Shown here one piece after another: positions 13,431-26,553 of a stretch of 64,000 nucleotides of DNA; the first letter of the stretch is position 1, and each line of letters begins with the position of its first letter. The stretch spans positions 5,085,969-5,149,968 of the forward strand of contig NC_040021.1 in NCBI RefSeq assembly GCF_000972845.2, in the 5' to 3' direction. The stretch is from Larimichthys crocea (Eukaryota > Chordata > Actinopteri > Sciaenidae). Both the position numbers and the translations under genes were made by a program. The notes under the pieces were generated by a model. It was not told the DNA's origin and did no database searches. It worked only from the letters and a program-made list of their open reading frames with translations.

Positions 13431-14604
13431 TCACTAATTGTAGCCTCATTTTACAGTGAACATTGGATGTAAAAGTGTAATATGTTGTATGTAAATAATG
13501 GTACTATACAACACGAGGAGACATTTTCTATAGGAATGTGATATAATGAAATAGTTCCTGAATATCATTTACATGAATAAGAAAATTTAAGGGCCCTTAA
13601 ATTGATCCCTGAGGACCTCCAAAGCCACAAAATCCAATTAAGTTCATCTTGGCAAGAAGAACCGAAATCAGTCAGTAGTTTGAACATTTATTTAAACTGT
13701 TTAGGGAAACATCCATTTAGGAGACAGATCTAAATTGTAAAAAAAATCATTTGAGATGTGAGGAAGGCGTCTTTCTTTTTTCGGTTCATCACGGTCAGGT
13801 GACGTAGTAATTATTTTCTGTCTCCAGGCAATAAAAAAAAAGAAACTGCAGCTTCTTTGCTGAGTTCGAGCTCCTCTTTTCTTTCTCTGATAACTTGTGA
13901 GAAATATTAAATGTCAGATTGTTGTCATGCATTCAGTCCACGTCCATCTGGAAGCTTTTCAAATCACACTTATCATCTTCTCTGATTTTCTCTTTTTGGT
14001 GCTGATAAAACTGAGTCATTATTTTTTGATCACTTTTGTCAATTGAGCATCTCAGACATGTTGTGGTGACTTGTCAATTGGCTGTTACGTATCAAGACGG
14101 TTTGAACTCCTCTGCCTCTAGTAAACACTTTAAAGCGGTCACACAGTGAGTACTGTACTTGTACTTGTCTGCTGTAATTTTTCACCCAAGCTTCTTTATT
14201 AATAACCAGAGGCAGAAACACAAGAGAAACAAGTACTGTTGTATTATTTTCTGTCACAGTCGCAGCTCCACCAGATGGGTTTGGTCACACCTTTGCTCTG
14301 CCTCTCTCTGTTTGAGAGGCTGAGGATGATGGCTCAGGTCATCGTGCTTATCTGTTTATAAAAAAACGTGTGCGGCTGGACAAGGATGGGAGGAAACTGT
14401 TGTCATAGCGACAAAGAAAAAGATGATTCTGCTGTACTGTTTGCTTTTTGGTGTTGAGCTCAACTGATGTCAAGGTCGTGTTGTTCAGGTCTTACTGTAT
14501 GCACCTGCATACTGCTCGCCGACAGTGTAGCTATAAATAATAAGAGCTGTATGAAGAGACTTATCATAATGCTATGAGGGTGTTATTGTTTTTGCCAAGG
14601 AGTT

Positions 14605-14860
14605 ATACTGCTAGGTAGAACTCCAATTAATTTTTATTTTCAATAATTATTTTTGACTTGTCAAGTGATTAATTAGTCCATAAAATGTTCACAATTTTCA
14701 AAAAAATAAATAAATATTCAGCTCAATATAAAAGAGGTCCAAGAAAACCATCAAATATTTACATGTGACAATGACCAAATGACTAATTAATGTAAAAAAT
14801 ATTTGCCAGTTTTGATTTTCTGTCTTTATGTTAATCATTTAATCTCAAACAAACAAAAAG
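14605..14860 (+). mobile_element. hAT-like MITE fragment
   Basis: It contains TTAATTAGTCCATAAAATGTTCACAATTTTC and nearby TTTTCAATAATTATTTTTGAC, which match the left half of the MITE family. No terminus is intact. Confidence 0.45.
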
Positions 14861-15138
14861 ATGCATGCAGAGTGGTGTAGATGTCTCAGAAAGGTGTTAG
14901 CCCTCGACTTTACAACAAGTTAGATTAACAGTGTTGCCATGGCAGCTTTTATTTTAGCATCTTTGTTAGGTGCATGTAATTGAGTCTAAATAACAATTGT
15001 TCTGTGTTAATATTTGTTAATGTTTTCTCTTTTTGTACTGGTAAAAGTGTACACCTGAATGTGTCTAAATGAGTTGATGGCAGAGGGTCCATGAAGAGAT
15101 GATTGAGTTTTTAATTTTTTTTCTTCTATGCATTTCAG

Positions 15139-15303
15139 GGACAGCCTGTCGGCCAGTGTGATTTCGGCATCCGGCTGTTATGCATAGAAAAGGAGATCAT
15201 TTCTCCCCGGATGGAAAAGATGAAGATCGGACAGATTGACAAAACCAAGGAGCCCTTCAGTGTCCGGAATAAACCCTTCTTTGACATTCATGCGTCACGC
15301 AAG
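15139..15303 (+). CDS. rngtt: rngtt internal exon: guanylyltransferase between motifs IIIa and IV
   Basis: This 165-nt exon encodes 55 residues, phase 0 to phase 0. The acceptor is CATTTCAG after a T-rich stretch. The donor is AAG|GTAAAA, which lacks a G at intron position +5 and looks the weakest of the set. The product runs [45 protein letters not shown] and ends ASRK. It corresponds to the region of vertebrate RNGTT between the RYLIYD and DGLIF motifs, and the RNKPFFDI block is typical of metazoan capping enzymes. The 16.3 kb intron that follows is the largest in the window. Confidence 0.96.
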
Positions 15304-16679
15304 GTAAAAAAAGCAACGGCATCTTTTTCACTTTCTAACCCATTTTTCTTACACAGATGGACAAATTAGCCTTGTCCCTGGAAACTTGTGTTCTTTACGG
15401 TAAGAGTCTTAGGTTGAGAGCAAGAACAAATAAAAGATATCTGTGTATCTTAGTCTAAGCCCTCTCTGGGACTCGCCCTGTACCCATTGGGGACCGATCA
15501 GGCTCAGCCTCAAGATGTATTGTGTTATTTCTGCCATATGCCACTGAGGTGGCAGACAGGCAGAGTCTTAACACGCTGACTCCTGCCTGTACAACGGTTT
15601 CTCATCACCCCAGGGTGTCAGCTTATACCACGGTCCTTGAAACTTCCTCATACCTTTTTGTTAAACCTCACCAGAGGTGGCGAACAAAGAGTGCAACTGT
15701 TCTTTACACTTTACTTTTGAAAGGGTTAATACCACGTCCCTCCCGATGCCTCCTGGGGATGTGAGAATAGAGTTCTGTGCTGTTGTCATCCGGTCCTTGT
15801 ATGATTGGAGTGAGAGCTGTGTCCAAGTTCTCTGCAAAAATTCAAGCACATTCTTGGTGGACTCTACCAGGGTTTAACCTTGTCATGTAGCGAATTTTCA
15901 CCATGGGACTTTTTACAGAAAACCATGAACCTTTTAAGAAACTCAGGAACTTATCCTGTGTTTTGACCGGAGGAAGTAGGGTCTAAAAGTCTAATGCACC
16001 GACTGATCGCCCGGTGACTGGAATTGGCTGGTTTTCAGCGTGAACATCCGCCCGTGAGCGATGATCAGTCTGATATATCCGATTGTGTGCTGGCCAAATT
16101 TACACTCCTGCAGCGGCACAGACAAGAACCAACTATTGTCACAGACACATACTTTCACACTAAAACAACAAGCCTCCTCCACACGCAGCTCACCTGCTGT
16201 TGCTGTCACTGGTGGAAAAAAATCCACCTCGTGAATTTTGACTTTTTGACTAGGCTGACTTTTATTTTTCATTGTTTTGGAAAGTCAACACAGCCGACAT
16301 GGGAAGAAACAGAAAAGAGTCAGGATGGGGCCAAGTCAGTGTGAGTGCAAAGCTGTGGGTGTGTTTGCAGGGAAAAGCGAGGTCGGCAGATTAAAGTAGT
16401 TTGTGAGTAAACGCTAAAATAAGACGGAGATGGAGTGGTTATTCAATTGGACAACCAAAGCTCTGTCCTGGTGCACTTTTTTTGTTTAGACATTTGTTTG
16501 AGTGAGAGTGAAACAGCCTTGTTCAGTTTCGGAGGGAATATGCAAGTCAATGTTTTAGTCTGAACATAGAATTAAAGTCTGTGTAAAGGCAATTACACGT
16601 TTTCTTTCAAAACACAATAATATGTTGGAAAATAGTTGCTGAAAACATCCTCCGTTCCTGGAGCTGAGAATGAATTTTT

Positions 16680-16760
16680 ACCTGATTTTGACACCTAATT
16701 TCATAAACTTGTCTGGGTGGTTAATAACACTTTCCTCTTTAGTCTGACAAACTCTACACA
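16680..16760 (+). repeat. Short repeat shared with 36822-36905
   Basis: The segment has TTGACACCTAATTTCATAAAC and GGTTAATAACACTTTCCTCTTT. Nearly the same words, in the same order and spacing except for a small insertion, occur at 36822-36905. They are probably two copies of one unclassified interspersed repeat. Confidence 0.65.
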
Positions 16761-18006
16761 GACTTTAAATTGTCCATTAAAGGACATGATTTCATAGATT
16801 TTGCTGGAAGTTTCTGAGCATCTTGCACTGCTGTTGTGTTTGCTTGATTAGTACCAAGAATAACTCTAAAAAGCATGATGTATTTTTTTGCATTTTTCTT
16901 GTAGTTGTCATGTAATAAATAAATAATCACGTCTCAGGTTGTTCGCAGTTCGAGGACAGTGAAGCTTTTATCTTCTGAATAGCTGTTAAGCCTTCCTCAA
17001 AGGCCTGCACTTGTGCCCTAATATCAGATCTGTGGGAGGTCAGAGCCAGATTAATTTGATGTTTGGCTCCGGCCAAAGATCAGTCTGACATCTTTGGCAC
17101 TGCCCATTCACAGATGATCAAAGTATACGGAGGAGGTAAAGTTTTACAGATTTCTTTTGCTGCGGTCACATGTCGTCCTCTGCCAGCATTGATATCTTGC
17201 CGTGTTTTTGTCCTTTTTAAAAAATTCTCAGTGTGAATACTTGGCTTACCTCCACCCTAACCCTGAGCTGTACGCTCGAAGAACCTCCATGAAGGATCAC
17301 CCCGCTACACCCTTTGCGGGGCATGTTGATGAAGATACTTTAGAAATGAAGTCATTGTAAATGGCTGGTTTCTGACTACTCTATTGTGTTGTGCAGTGGC
17401 CATCTGCTCCCCATACAGTCATATCTCTGTTGTATGGGGCATTAAAAGGGGGAAACTGGAATCTGGCTCATTAATTCATGGCTGCACAACCCTCCACTTC
17501 ATGGCATATCGACCAGAAATTCCTTTTAGGGATATTTCAGTCACAGGCAGGAGTTTGTATGATGGCTTTTGTCTGTTGCTAGGCTGCTGTTTTTCATCTC
17601 AGACACTTACACATTCATGCCGCCATTTCCCACCAATTTGGACCATTTATTCTTCTTTTTGCTTCCTCCACTTGTCCAATTATCTTACAAAGACCCTTTT
17701 TTGTATTACAGACATTGTACGTTGGAACAACCAGATAATATATTTTGGGGATTTCCCACTTGTGTAGGTTGAATGGACTCGGCTGACAAAATATATTCGA
17801 AGTAGACAATAATTCATGTTCATAACTCATTTGGTGGTGCCTGTTCTACAGCTAATTGCATGTTGCATGTTGTAGTTTTGAACAGTATTACATGTTTTAT
17901 CTTTCAGAGGTTCTTCCTTATTGTCATTGGTTGGTTTGTTATCATGCGTCTCATGAGAACGAAACCAGGCCCCTCACAACGCTCTTGCTACTTACAGTAC
18001 CTGCAA

Positions 18007-18236
18007 CGATGGGTTGCAACTCACAATTACTTTTCTGAAAAATGTCCATACCAGTTTCTCAAAGTCCAAGGTGACGTCTTCAAATGTAATTTGTCAATTT
18101 AAAAGCCAAAGATATTCATTTTAATATGATATCAAACCAAGACAGGAAGAAAAATCTGTATATTTGCCATTTTTCCATGACAAATTTCTTCAAATAACGA
18201 TTAATCCAATAACAGAATAATTGTTGGTTGCAACGT
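18007..18236 (+). mobile_element. hAT-like MITE with both termini
   Basis: The left end reads GATGGGTTGCAACTCACAATT and the right end AATAATTGTTGGTTGCAAC. These are inverted relative to each other around the GGTTGCAAC core. The interior has CAAAGTCCAAGGTGACGTC and AAAGCCAAAGATATTCATTTT, standard for this family. The element is about 230 bp. Confidence 0.65.
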
Positions 18237-19544
18237 GAGGTGTACAACACTGGAAAAATAGGCAGATTATTATCTTCAGGCAACAAAGAAACAAATGGAG
18301 GGAATCTTTATTCTCTCTTCACACCTGAAATAGTTTCGGTGCTCCTTATGTTTTTTTGTCACGTCTTGGGGGGAGACATCCTGGGTGGACCTTGATCTGA
18401 CAGACAGCCTTTCACATTAAAACAGTCTCCTGAGGGTTTGCTGCTATTGACCGTACATGTCGTTACATTTGTGATTGACTGTCAGCAGTTGTCGGGGTTG
18501 AAAGCTAAATAGTTCCCCCTTTTTTTAACATGTTTTTCATTAAACACTTTGAATACATGTAACAATATGCATTGAATTTCACAATCTTTATTTGATTTAT
18601 TTACATTTAGGTACTTTAAACATTCTAAAAGACACTCGTAGTGTCAAAATCCTGTCATAGCCTGACACACTTGGTTAATAGCATCCTCAGCTCTGTATAT
18701 CACAGTGATAGTCACAATGTCTGTACAGCTGTTCAGCTTTAATCAAACCCTTTTCACCAGTGTCTTTGTCCACAGTTTACCAAAAAAATCACGCCTGACT
18801 TCAGAATTTAAGCTGTAAAATGAGTTTTGAAGACATGACTGGACAATTTCTGCACATAAACCTCTGCATCACTAATTTTAATTCTGCACACGTTTCCCTT
18901 TTTGTTATGAGCAAGCCTTTTAGTGAGTACACTGACTGTCAAACACGCTCTTGTATCAACTTACCAATGCCAGCAATGGAATTAGTTTTTTCTTTAAATG
19001 TGTAGTGCACTTGTGCAGTACTTTTAATATGATTTGCCCCTTGGTGATGCTGCACATTAAATCTACAGAGCATTATATGACTGGCATTCACAGTTACATA
19101 GAGATGAAGTTTCTCTTTCCTGGTAATGGGTGCTTGTAAATTGAGCAAATAGCGTGTTTGGCAGAGATCTGATTTTTTTTTTTCTTTAAGGAATTAGGAA
19201 TCAAGTCATGACTGAGACTTCTTGTCATTTTCTTGTTCGCTGAAGGCGACAGAAATGGCAATTTCCATACAGAATCAGGTTATGAGGTAGAAATTCATAT
19301 TCCTCCTGGGATTATAGAAATGAGTATTCCAGTTTGGCAGCTACTGAGAGCCCATGATGATATTTGCAATTTCCATAAAGAGTGTGCTCAAGAGCGTCCA
19401 AAAAGAAAACAATCCAAATCAAACTACACAGACTTTTCACATAACCATGGGGATGAATCCCAATATTTATATTCCCATAGTACTGAAATCTATCTGTCTA
19501 AAATGTAATGAGTAATAAGTGGTTATTAGATTGGCTAAGTGACA

Positions 19545-19685
19545 GAAAAGTCATCAGCTACAGTTTTGATAATCAGTCAATCGTTTTCAGGCATTCTTTA
19601 AGAAAAAAATGCCAGAAATCTGTCGTCTTCGCTTCTTAAATGTGAATATTTGCTGCTTGTCTTCTATGTTTGTAAACCCTGTTGT
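19545..19685 (-). mobile_element. hAT-like MITE fragment (reverse orientation)
   Basis: It contains AGTTTTGATAATCAGTCAATCGTTTTCAGGC and TAAATGTGAATATTTGCTGC, the right half of the MITE read from the other strand. A possible remnant of the same type lies at 20100-20170, separated by about 400 bp of more GC-rich sequence. Confidence 0.45.
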
Positions 19686-22600
19686 CACTGGGTTTTAAAT
19701 TGCCGCAGGGTTGTCCGGCAGTGCCGAACGTAACCGCTGTGAAACAATCAGGAAATTACTTTTTATTTCGCTGATTAACTGGCTTTATCAGTGCCGTCGC
19801 TCTCTCACTCTCATTCACTGTCTGTGTCGCTTAACCAATACTCGCTCTCAAGCCGTGGGACACAAACCAAAGAAAACTTCTTGGTGACTCTATTTTGCGG
19901 CGTGAAATTGCGAGCCAGACACAGCTGGTTCATGAGATAAACAAGTAACAAGAGCATCAGAGTTAAGTCCATGAATCTACCTGGATACTCCAGGAGTTTC
20001 AGACCGGCTACGTTTTTCCAAAAGTTGGATCTTGCCTCAAATGAATGGAAAAACGTGCGTCTTCGCCACAGCACCAGTTTCTGTCTGAAAGCGCCCCCAA
20101 CTGATTAATAAAAAAAAAATTAATGAGCTATTGATTGATAATGGCAGCAATTGTTCGCTGAAGCTGTAATTGCATGTTTTTAGTGTCCCGATGGGATGAA
20201 CTTACATAATTAGCTTTTGTTAGCTGGCTGTCAAACTGTCTGTTTAAAGTTTGTTTTTCTTCTAAATATATCCTGTGATATTTATCACTCGAGCGTGGTT
20301 ACATTTATCTAAATTCTTCAAAGCAGGAGGCATCTTTTTAAAGACCCTTTTCGCTTCTTGAAAATGAAACATTCAGCGAGGTATGCCATCTTCGCCTAAC
20401 ATTTGCAAGAGCATACAGCAATTAAACGCTACTCATGGTGTATCCAGATTTAATAAAATCATAATTTGGTGATGTTGAAATTACAAAGGGGAAATTAGAT
20501 GGTGTTCATTTTTCTTTCCCCGTCACAGGATATCTTAATATCTTCCACTCATTTATCATATCTCTGAAGAAATTAGGCCAAAGCTGAATAAAGTTTCCCC
20601 TAATGAGACTGGTATCTCCAGTTGACCTCAGGCCATCACCCAGCTCCTCCCAGGAGTCCAGGCTGAACTAAGTAGGAAAAAAAAAAAGAGTTCAGCTGAA
20701 AGATCGAGGAGTTTCTTACCTGAGTAGATCTCATCTTTAAACTGAGATTGGATTTGAATAGAGACCTGAAAAGTAGTTAACGGGATACTTTTTGGAGATT
20801 GAGGTCTTTTCACAAAGCTCTAACCTAATCACAGCGGGTGAGATAAAGCTTAGTGTATGCACTGAATACAAAAGAGACCAAGTAAAATGACTTCACAGAG
20901 AAGGCAAATAATAATGAAGTGAAATATATTTTATATATTTTGTGCTTTATTTGCATTAAAAGCGCCTGTTCTGTTTCTCTGGCTTTTGTTTATGTTGCAC
21001 TGAGAGAGCTACTGTCTCACAAGAATATTATCTTAAAGTAAAATGCTGAATTTGAGTTCATTGTTTTGTACTGATCCTGTTTTGAGCATTCTAAAAAGTG
21101 ACCGGTTAACGATACAGAGATGAATGACATGTGATACCTACCTGTTTTGTTTCGTGACCTATATTTACCTGTATTGTTACATATGTATGGTTCATTTTCT
21201 AAGGTTTTGTTATATTATAGACTCATTTTTGCCAGGGTACTCTTTTTAAAGTGTGTCGCTTTTATTCATCATTTGATTTATTAAATCCAAATATTGGCTC
21301 AGCAGGTTTCTCAGCTATTCTAATTACTTGTCTAGGAATTTTAGACAGGTACGTTTTAAATGATGAAACTGGGAGCAGTTCACTCCCTGGGTCTTTAAAC
21401 TTAACCCCTCTCCTGCTTTGCTGATTCCTTTCATGACGGTTTTGTTATTCTTGTTTACTCATCGAAGGATTATGTCACATATTTGGTGCCTTAAGGTAGA
21501 AATAAAGCAGTTATGACCATGTTTCTGTATAACACCTGTTATAAAAGACAAGCCTTTGTTGATTAACCTGCCTGTTGAAGAATGTGGCGTCAGGTTGTTT
21601 TTTTTGGATGTCGAACCACACTTTGTTGAACAATCGGATTGCTCAGCCACAACTGCTTGTTGTATAATAATAATAATTTATTAACATGTTGATCATCACC
21701 TGTCGTCGTCGTCCTGTCACCAACACATGACAAGTAGTCCAGCGGTTGCAAAATTAGAGTTTAACCTTTAACACCAGTACATCTTTGTTTGTCTTTACAT
21801 AGAGTTTTTAATTAATTAAAGACACATTAATATTTGAAATTTAAACTATTTCTTGTCTCTGCGATGCCAGATAGACTCACATCATGTTTACCTTTCTGGA
21901 TATTGTGCGTGCACTTCATCTCAGGCTGTAGCAGGTCCTCCATCATCACTCCTGTCAAAGGAAAACACAACCATGTGTTCATCATTTATTGAGTAACTGT
22001 AACAACAAGACTGTTTATCTTTTTCTGACTCACCATTTGGCTCAGTCGTCTTTCACGGCCCTTGACTCTATGTAAATGTCCTCTTGTACAACCATGAGTG
22101 AGAGACGGAGAAGGTTTTTAGTGGTCAGGGTAGACAGAGGGAAAAAAAACCTTCTCCTCAACAGCATGTCTCATTAGCCCATTATTAGAGTGCTGTCAGT
22201 CTGCAGGTTCCTTGTTCCACGCTGACCTCACACTTCTGTCAGCCGTCGAGCCTCCAGCTGCTGGAGATGGAAAAGTACAACCCCGCTCTCCATTGTCCGT
22301 GTCTCTTTCATGTGTGTGAATCAAGCTTTTGTACTGAATCCGAGTTAGTTTGAGGTGATAACACACCTGCGGGATCAGCTCAGATACAAATTGGCATGTA
22401 ACAGGTGCTTTAAATGTCACCTCTGAATGTTCTAAACCGTTCTCTGGATAAATGGCTGGTAAAGTAAAAAAAAATCATCCTTATTGACCTTTGAATAACC
22501 TTTAAAAACATTTATTTATATTAACAACAAACGTGGGAATCCTTTGGCAAGGCGAGGTAGACGGTTGGTATCTCACAGCTCGACTGTGTGTGCTCAGTTT

Positions 22601-22710
22601 ATAAAATGCACCGCAATAAAGCGTTAATCAGCCCGCACCTCTGGCACTGGTAATACAGCCTTCCTCCATGGTTAGGTTCAAGAATAAGCTACACTTTTAT
22701 CACCTGCATC

Positions 22711-22715
22711 CTCTC

Positions 22716-22750
<35 letters not shown>
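22711..22750 (+). repeat. (CT)n microsatellite
   Basis: About 20 CT units with a single interruption (CTCTCTCACT at the start). It is expected to be polymorphic. Confidence 0.95.
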
Positions 22751-22752
<2 letters not shown>

Positions 22753-23277
22753 TGCTGCACCCACTCGCAGAGGGAAAACGTTGAACGTTGTGTAAGTGCT
22801 TATGCCGCTTGGAAGAACACGCCACACAGACTCGATGACTAATGTTTGTTTACCTCAGATGTTTTTTGAAAGTTTTTAGTTTTTCTTCTTCAGAGCCCTC
22901 CAAGACGTTATGCAACTTCGGATGATGCAAATCTATACAGTAAAGGTCTGATTCACTTGGAGAGAGAGCGAGTGAGCGTTATGAATTCGTGGCAGCATGT
23001 AGTGTGGCGACTCATTTTGTTTGTTCTCCTCTCTCCGTGCCAGAGTTGATGTACACGAGAAAAAGGAACATACGTCCTCTGGCTCAGGTCAACAGGTCTC
23101 ATGACCTTTGTTTCTTTTTCACCACCTACTCTGCCTTTTAGTCTGCTCTCTGCCTCTGCTTGTGGTGATGTCGTGACATCCCTGACCTCCGTGCACTCTC
23201 GGCAGTAGCGCACAAATGAGTGGCGGCATTCTTCCATAGAAAAATGCATCAAAAATAAATATGTGATAGAGCTAAGC

Positions 23278-23560
23278 CAGTGATTAACAGAACTGGCGTC
23301 TATTTTGATGATCGATTCGGTATATCAACTGATTTATTTATTTTTGATTATTTATCAGTTAAAAATGTCCAACATTCCCGTGTTCTAGCTTCTCAGTTGT
23401 ATGATGTGGCTCATTTTCTCAGTTAAATGTGACAGTAAACTTGAATATCTTTGAGTTTTTGACTGTTAGTTGGACAAAATAAGCTCTCAGTAGCTGTCTT
23501 TTGTCCAGAGAAACTGATCAATCAGTTGATCAATAATGAAACTTATAGTGTGGTCGCAGT
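23278..23560 (-). mobile_element. hAT-like MITE relic (reverse orientation)
   Basis: It has TATTTTGATGATCGATTCGG, CTTCTCAGTTGTATGATG, GTAAACTTGAATATCTTTGAG, TTGGACAAAATAAGC and GATCAATAATGAAACTTA. This is the order of landmarks seen in 26175-26553. The ends are diverged. Confidence 0.55.
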
Positions 23561-24224
23561 CCTCAGCTTGAATGTAGCCTTCTCTTGTATGCAAAGCTGT
23601 CACAATTTCGTGATATAACACTGTATCACATTCAGTGACAGCTTTAATTAAATCTTTTCTGCAGTCACGTTTAAATCTTAATTAGTTGGCTCTCCTAACC
23701 AAAAGTCACCCAATCTCTTTCTTGTCTGATATCAAGCCAACTCCGGCTCCATCCATCTCGGCGCAGACAGTCTCCTACTGTAGTTGAGACACAGCGGCCT
23801 GCTGGTGGAGCCGAGTGAAGGGCTGCCTCCCGGTTGTTGCCTCTTCACACTGACTCTGTTTGTCTGCTGTCTGTATGAATGTGTCTGAGTGTGTGGGCTG
23901 TGCTCGGCACTGCTGTGCGTTAGTGGTTCTCGGTTTATCTTTTCTCTCTCCTTGAGTTGATGTGCATAACTGGCAGCGATGCAGCTTTGGCACAGACTTC
24001 AAGTGGCCAAGGTTTTGCAGAATGACATTTTATGGTTTTATAGTTTTGGCCTTGCTCGTGTTATTGGCAGTTTTTACTGTTTCGACCAACCAATCTCAGC
24101 TGTCACCTGTCCTGATGGGGGGGGGATTAAAGTTTTATTCGCTTGTAGTGCTACACCATTTTCACAGGATGCCATTTTACCAAGCGTAAGTAAAACTTAC
24201 ACTGAAGTGCCAAAAATTTCCCAA

Positions 24225-24275
24225 CAGAAATAAACATGTTTGAAACCTGGTCCAAAAAACAATTCTGGTCACCCA
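24225..24275 (+). repeat. Interspersed repeat family A, short fragment
   Basis: CAGAAATAAACATGTTTGAAACCTGGTCC and AAAAAACAATTCTGGTC match the middle of the family A copies at 2205-2250 and 62780-62820. Similarity ends abruptly on both sides. Confidence 0.65.
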
Positions 24276-26174
24276 TTCAAATCATATCATGGGTCTCATA
24301 TTGATGGTGCCCTGTAGTATAGCTCCTGTTCTCAGTTTAGTATTCTTGATTTCTTCTGATTTGATTTTCGGATAGGAAAATTACTGGAATAGTAAAATCT
24401 TGGCAGGCTCATTCTTTGCAAAGTGCTTTAATACTTGCGTGTGACAAAGGGATATAGCGATGAACAATCCTGAAACTGAACTAGAAAATGACATAATTAA
24501 AAATAGACACGCGAGCTCCCGCTGTGTCCCTGGGCGTCCGCTCAGATTATGAATTTCACTGCAGTGATTTCTTGATTCCTAAAGTCTTTATCATCTTGGA
24601 ATAATTTGTTAATTTCACAGCAGGGACTCATCAAGACACCTGTCCAGTTCGCCATAGGTTCCTTTTATACCACAATCCAATTTTACGCCATGCCCTGACA
24701 GCTCTCATTTCCTCATGCCTCATGCATTATTGGTTTAAACCTCAAAGTTGTCACGTCTTAGTTCGCCCTTTCTCCCCGTCACCACAAAGGAATGTATAAA
24801 ATTGAATCCTGATCACGGTTTTAATGAAACAAACCAGCATCCATCAAATATAAGATGTTCGAAGACAGTTAAGATCTCCAGACTGCGTAACCTTGTTTGA
24901 CTTCAGACCAGGCAGTGGTTTAGCAGCCCTGCCCGCACACGCTCTGATGTGGGTTTTTCGTTTAATAGGGTGCTGCACACTGGCTTCAGAAGCTCATTCG
25001 CATTAGGCTTGAAAGGAGCCTCCGAGCAACAGTCCTGCGGTCTGACTGGAATATCAATACAGCCTCTCCACGTTTGATTCAACCCCCACGCCTAAATCTC
25101 CTCAGAGCAAACAGACAGCCGGAGAAAACACAAAGGCTTCAGGAAAGTGTCGAGTATGACTCCAGGTGTGCTGATTACACAGCATATGAATGAACCACGG
25201 CATTGCTTTGTTGAAGAGACCGTTCTGTTTGTCTGTGCATACTAATAGACAATAAGATTTAGAAATATTTTATCTATATGCAAACAGCTGCTTAATAAAT
25301 CATCTTTTAAGTATCAAACACGGGTTAAAATTAAGTTTTTATTAATCTTACATTTTTTGTCTGCCTGAAAAATCCAATCAGTCTATGCAGACACGAGTTC
25401 TTCACTCCGCAGTGGGATATTTCTGCATTGCTGTATTTTTGTCACCTGTTGTTGTGGCGACGTTCATTCGTGTGGTTTTTGTTAATTTGTACATCGCTAA
25501 AATAAAAAAAAGATTATTCAGGGTTCTGCAGCAGACCTTTACTTACCGCCCCTCGGGTTTGCTGTCTCCTTTGGCGTTAGGCTCGTGGATTATTCAGGAA
25601 GAATAATTAGAAATATTCTGCATTCCACTCATTTCTGCTTGTTTTGTATTCCGGATGAATTTCAAACCACACACGGAAAATGGTCATTTAAAGTCAAGGT
25701 CAAACAATATAATTTCCCCACCGGGGAATGATTCTTTTTTCCAACATTTTCTATCAAGCTCGGGAAATAGAAATCTATCAATGTTTTTTAAAAAAAGGTA
25801 AAAACAAGAAAGCCTCAAAAATCCAATCACTAGGCCTCAATAAGTTTCTGATGCTCTTACACTTGTTTCCCTCGAAATGAGTCTCTGCAGTTGATTCAGC
25901 CTTATTTCGCCCCCGGTATACGGATGCTTCTGTTTACTCGATATAAAGAATCACCTAAAGTCAATATCAGCATCACAGAATAATTGCCACAGACACCAGG
26001 ATCAGCCCAGACTGTGAATGCGTGTGATTGATTTGTTCCTTTTTCTCAGCTGACAGCTTGTTTTTGCTCATTTATTTCTCTGCGATGCATTGACCCCTCA
26101 GGATTTTTTTTTTCTCCTTGTGATGTATCAAATCTGCCAGAACCATTTCCTAGTTCTGTGTCAGTGATGTGAGT

Positions 26175-26553
26175 CGAGCTGAAACAGTCGGTTGATTTGG
26201 GTTGATCGCAAGATAATATATCTGCAACAAGGTTGATGAATTCATTTTTTCAAGTCGTTTATAAGTCATTTTTCAAGCAAAATATTCTCGGATTCTAGCT
26301 ACTAAAACTGTTTTTAATCACTTTAAACTGAATATCTTCACTTTGTGGAAGGTTGGTCAAACAAAGCAAGACATTTGAAGAGCGATGGGACATTATGTTG
26401 TCCATTTTTATATATTTAAGCCAAACGATTAAAGAGAAAATAATCTTTGCTCACCTGGTAGAGCATGACCTTGGTCCATTCAAACAGAGACTGTGACGAA
26501 AACACAAAAGTAATCATCAGATGAATCTATATAATCATTAATTGCAGCCTTAG
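26175..26553 (-). mobile_element. hAT-like MITE, near full length
   Basis: This is the most complete copy, about 380 bp. The left end is GAGCTGAAACAGTCGGTTGATT and the right end AATCATTAATTGCAGCCTTA, the inverse of the CAGGGCTGCAACTAA terminus. The interior shows CATTTTTCAAGCAAAATATTC, AAACTGAATATCTTCAC, GACATTTGAAGAGCGATGGG and GATTAAAGAGAAAATAATC. No coding capacity is present. Confidence 0.65.

Larger units (their letters stand above)
6122..15138 (+). other. rngtt: rngtt intron, 9.0 kb
   Basis: GT-AG intron. The first ~4.7 kb (6122-10840) shows no gene and no repeat I can name. The second half is crowded with hAT-like MITE relics (10841-11260, 12089-12345, 13240-13430, 14605-14860) and a family A fragment (12380-12630). 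Confidence 0.85.

Noticed and set aside
17384..17767. 127-codon open frame on the + strand
   Set aside because: The longest single frame in the window, but composition follows the local T-rich DNA and there is no family signature.
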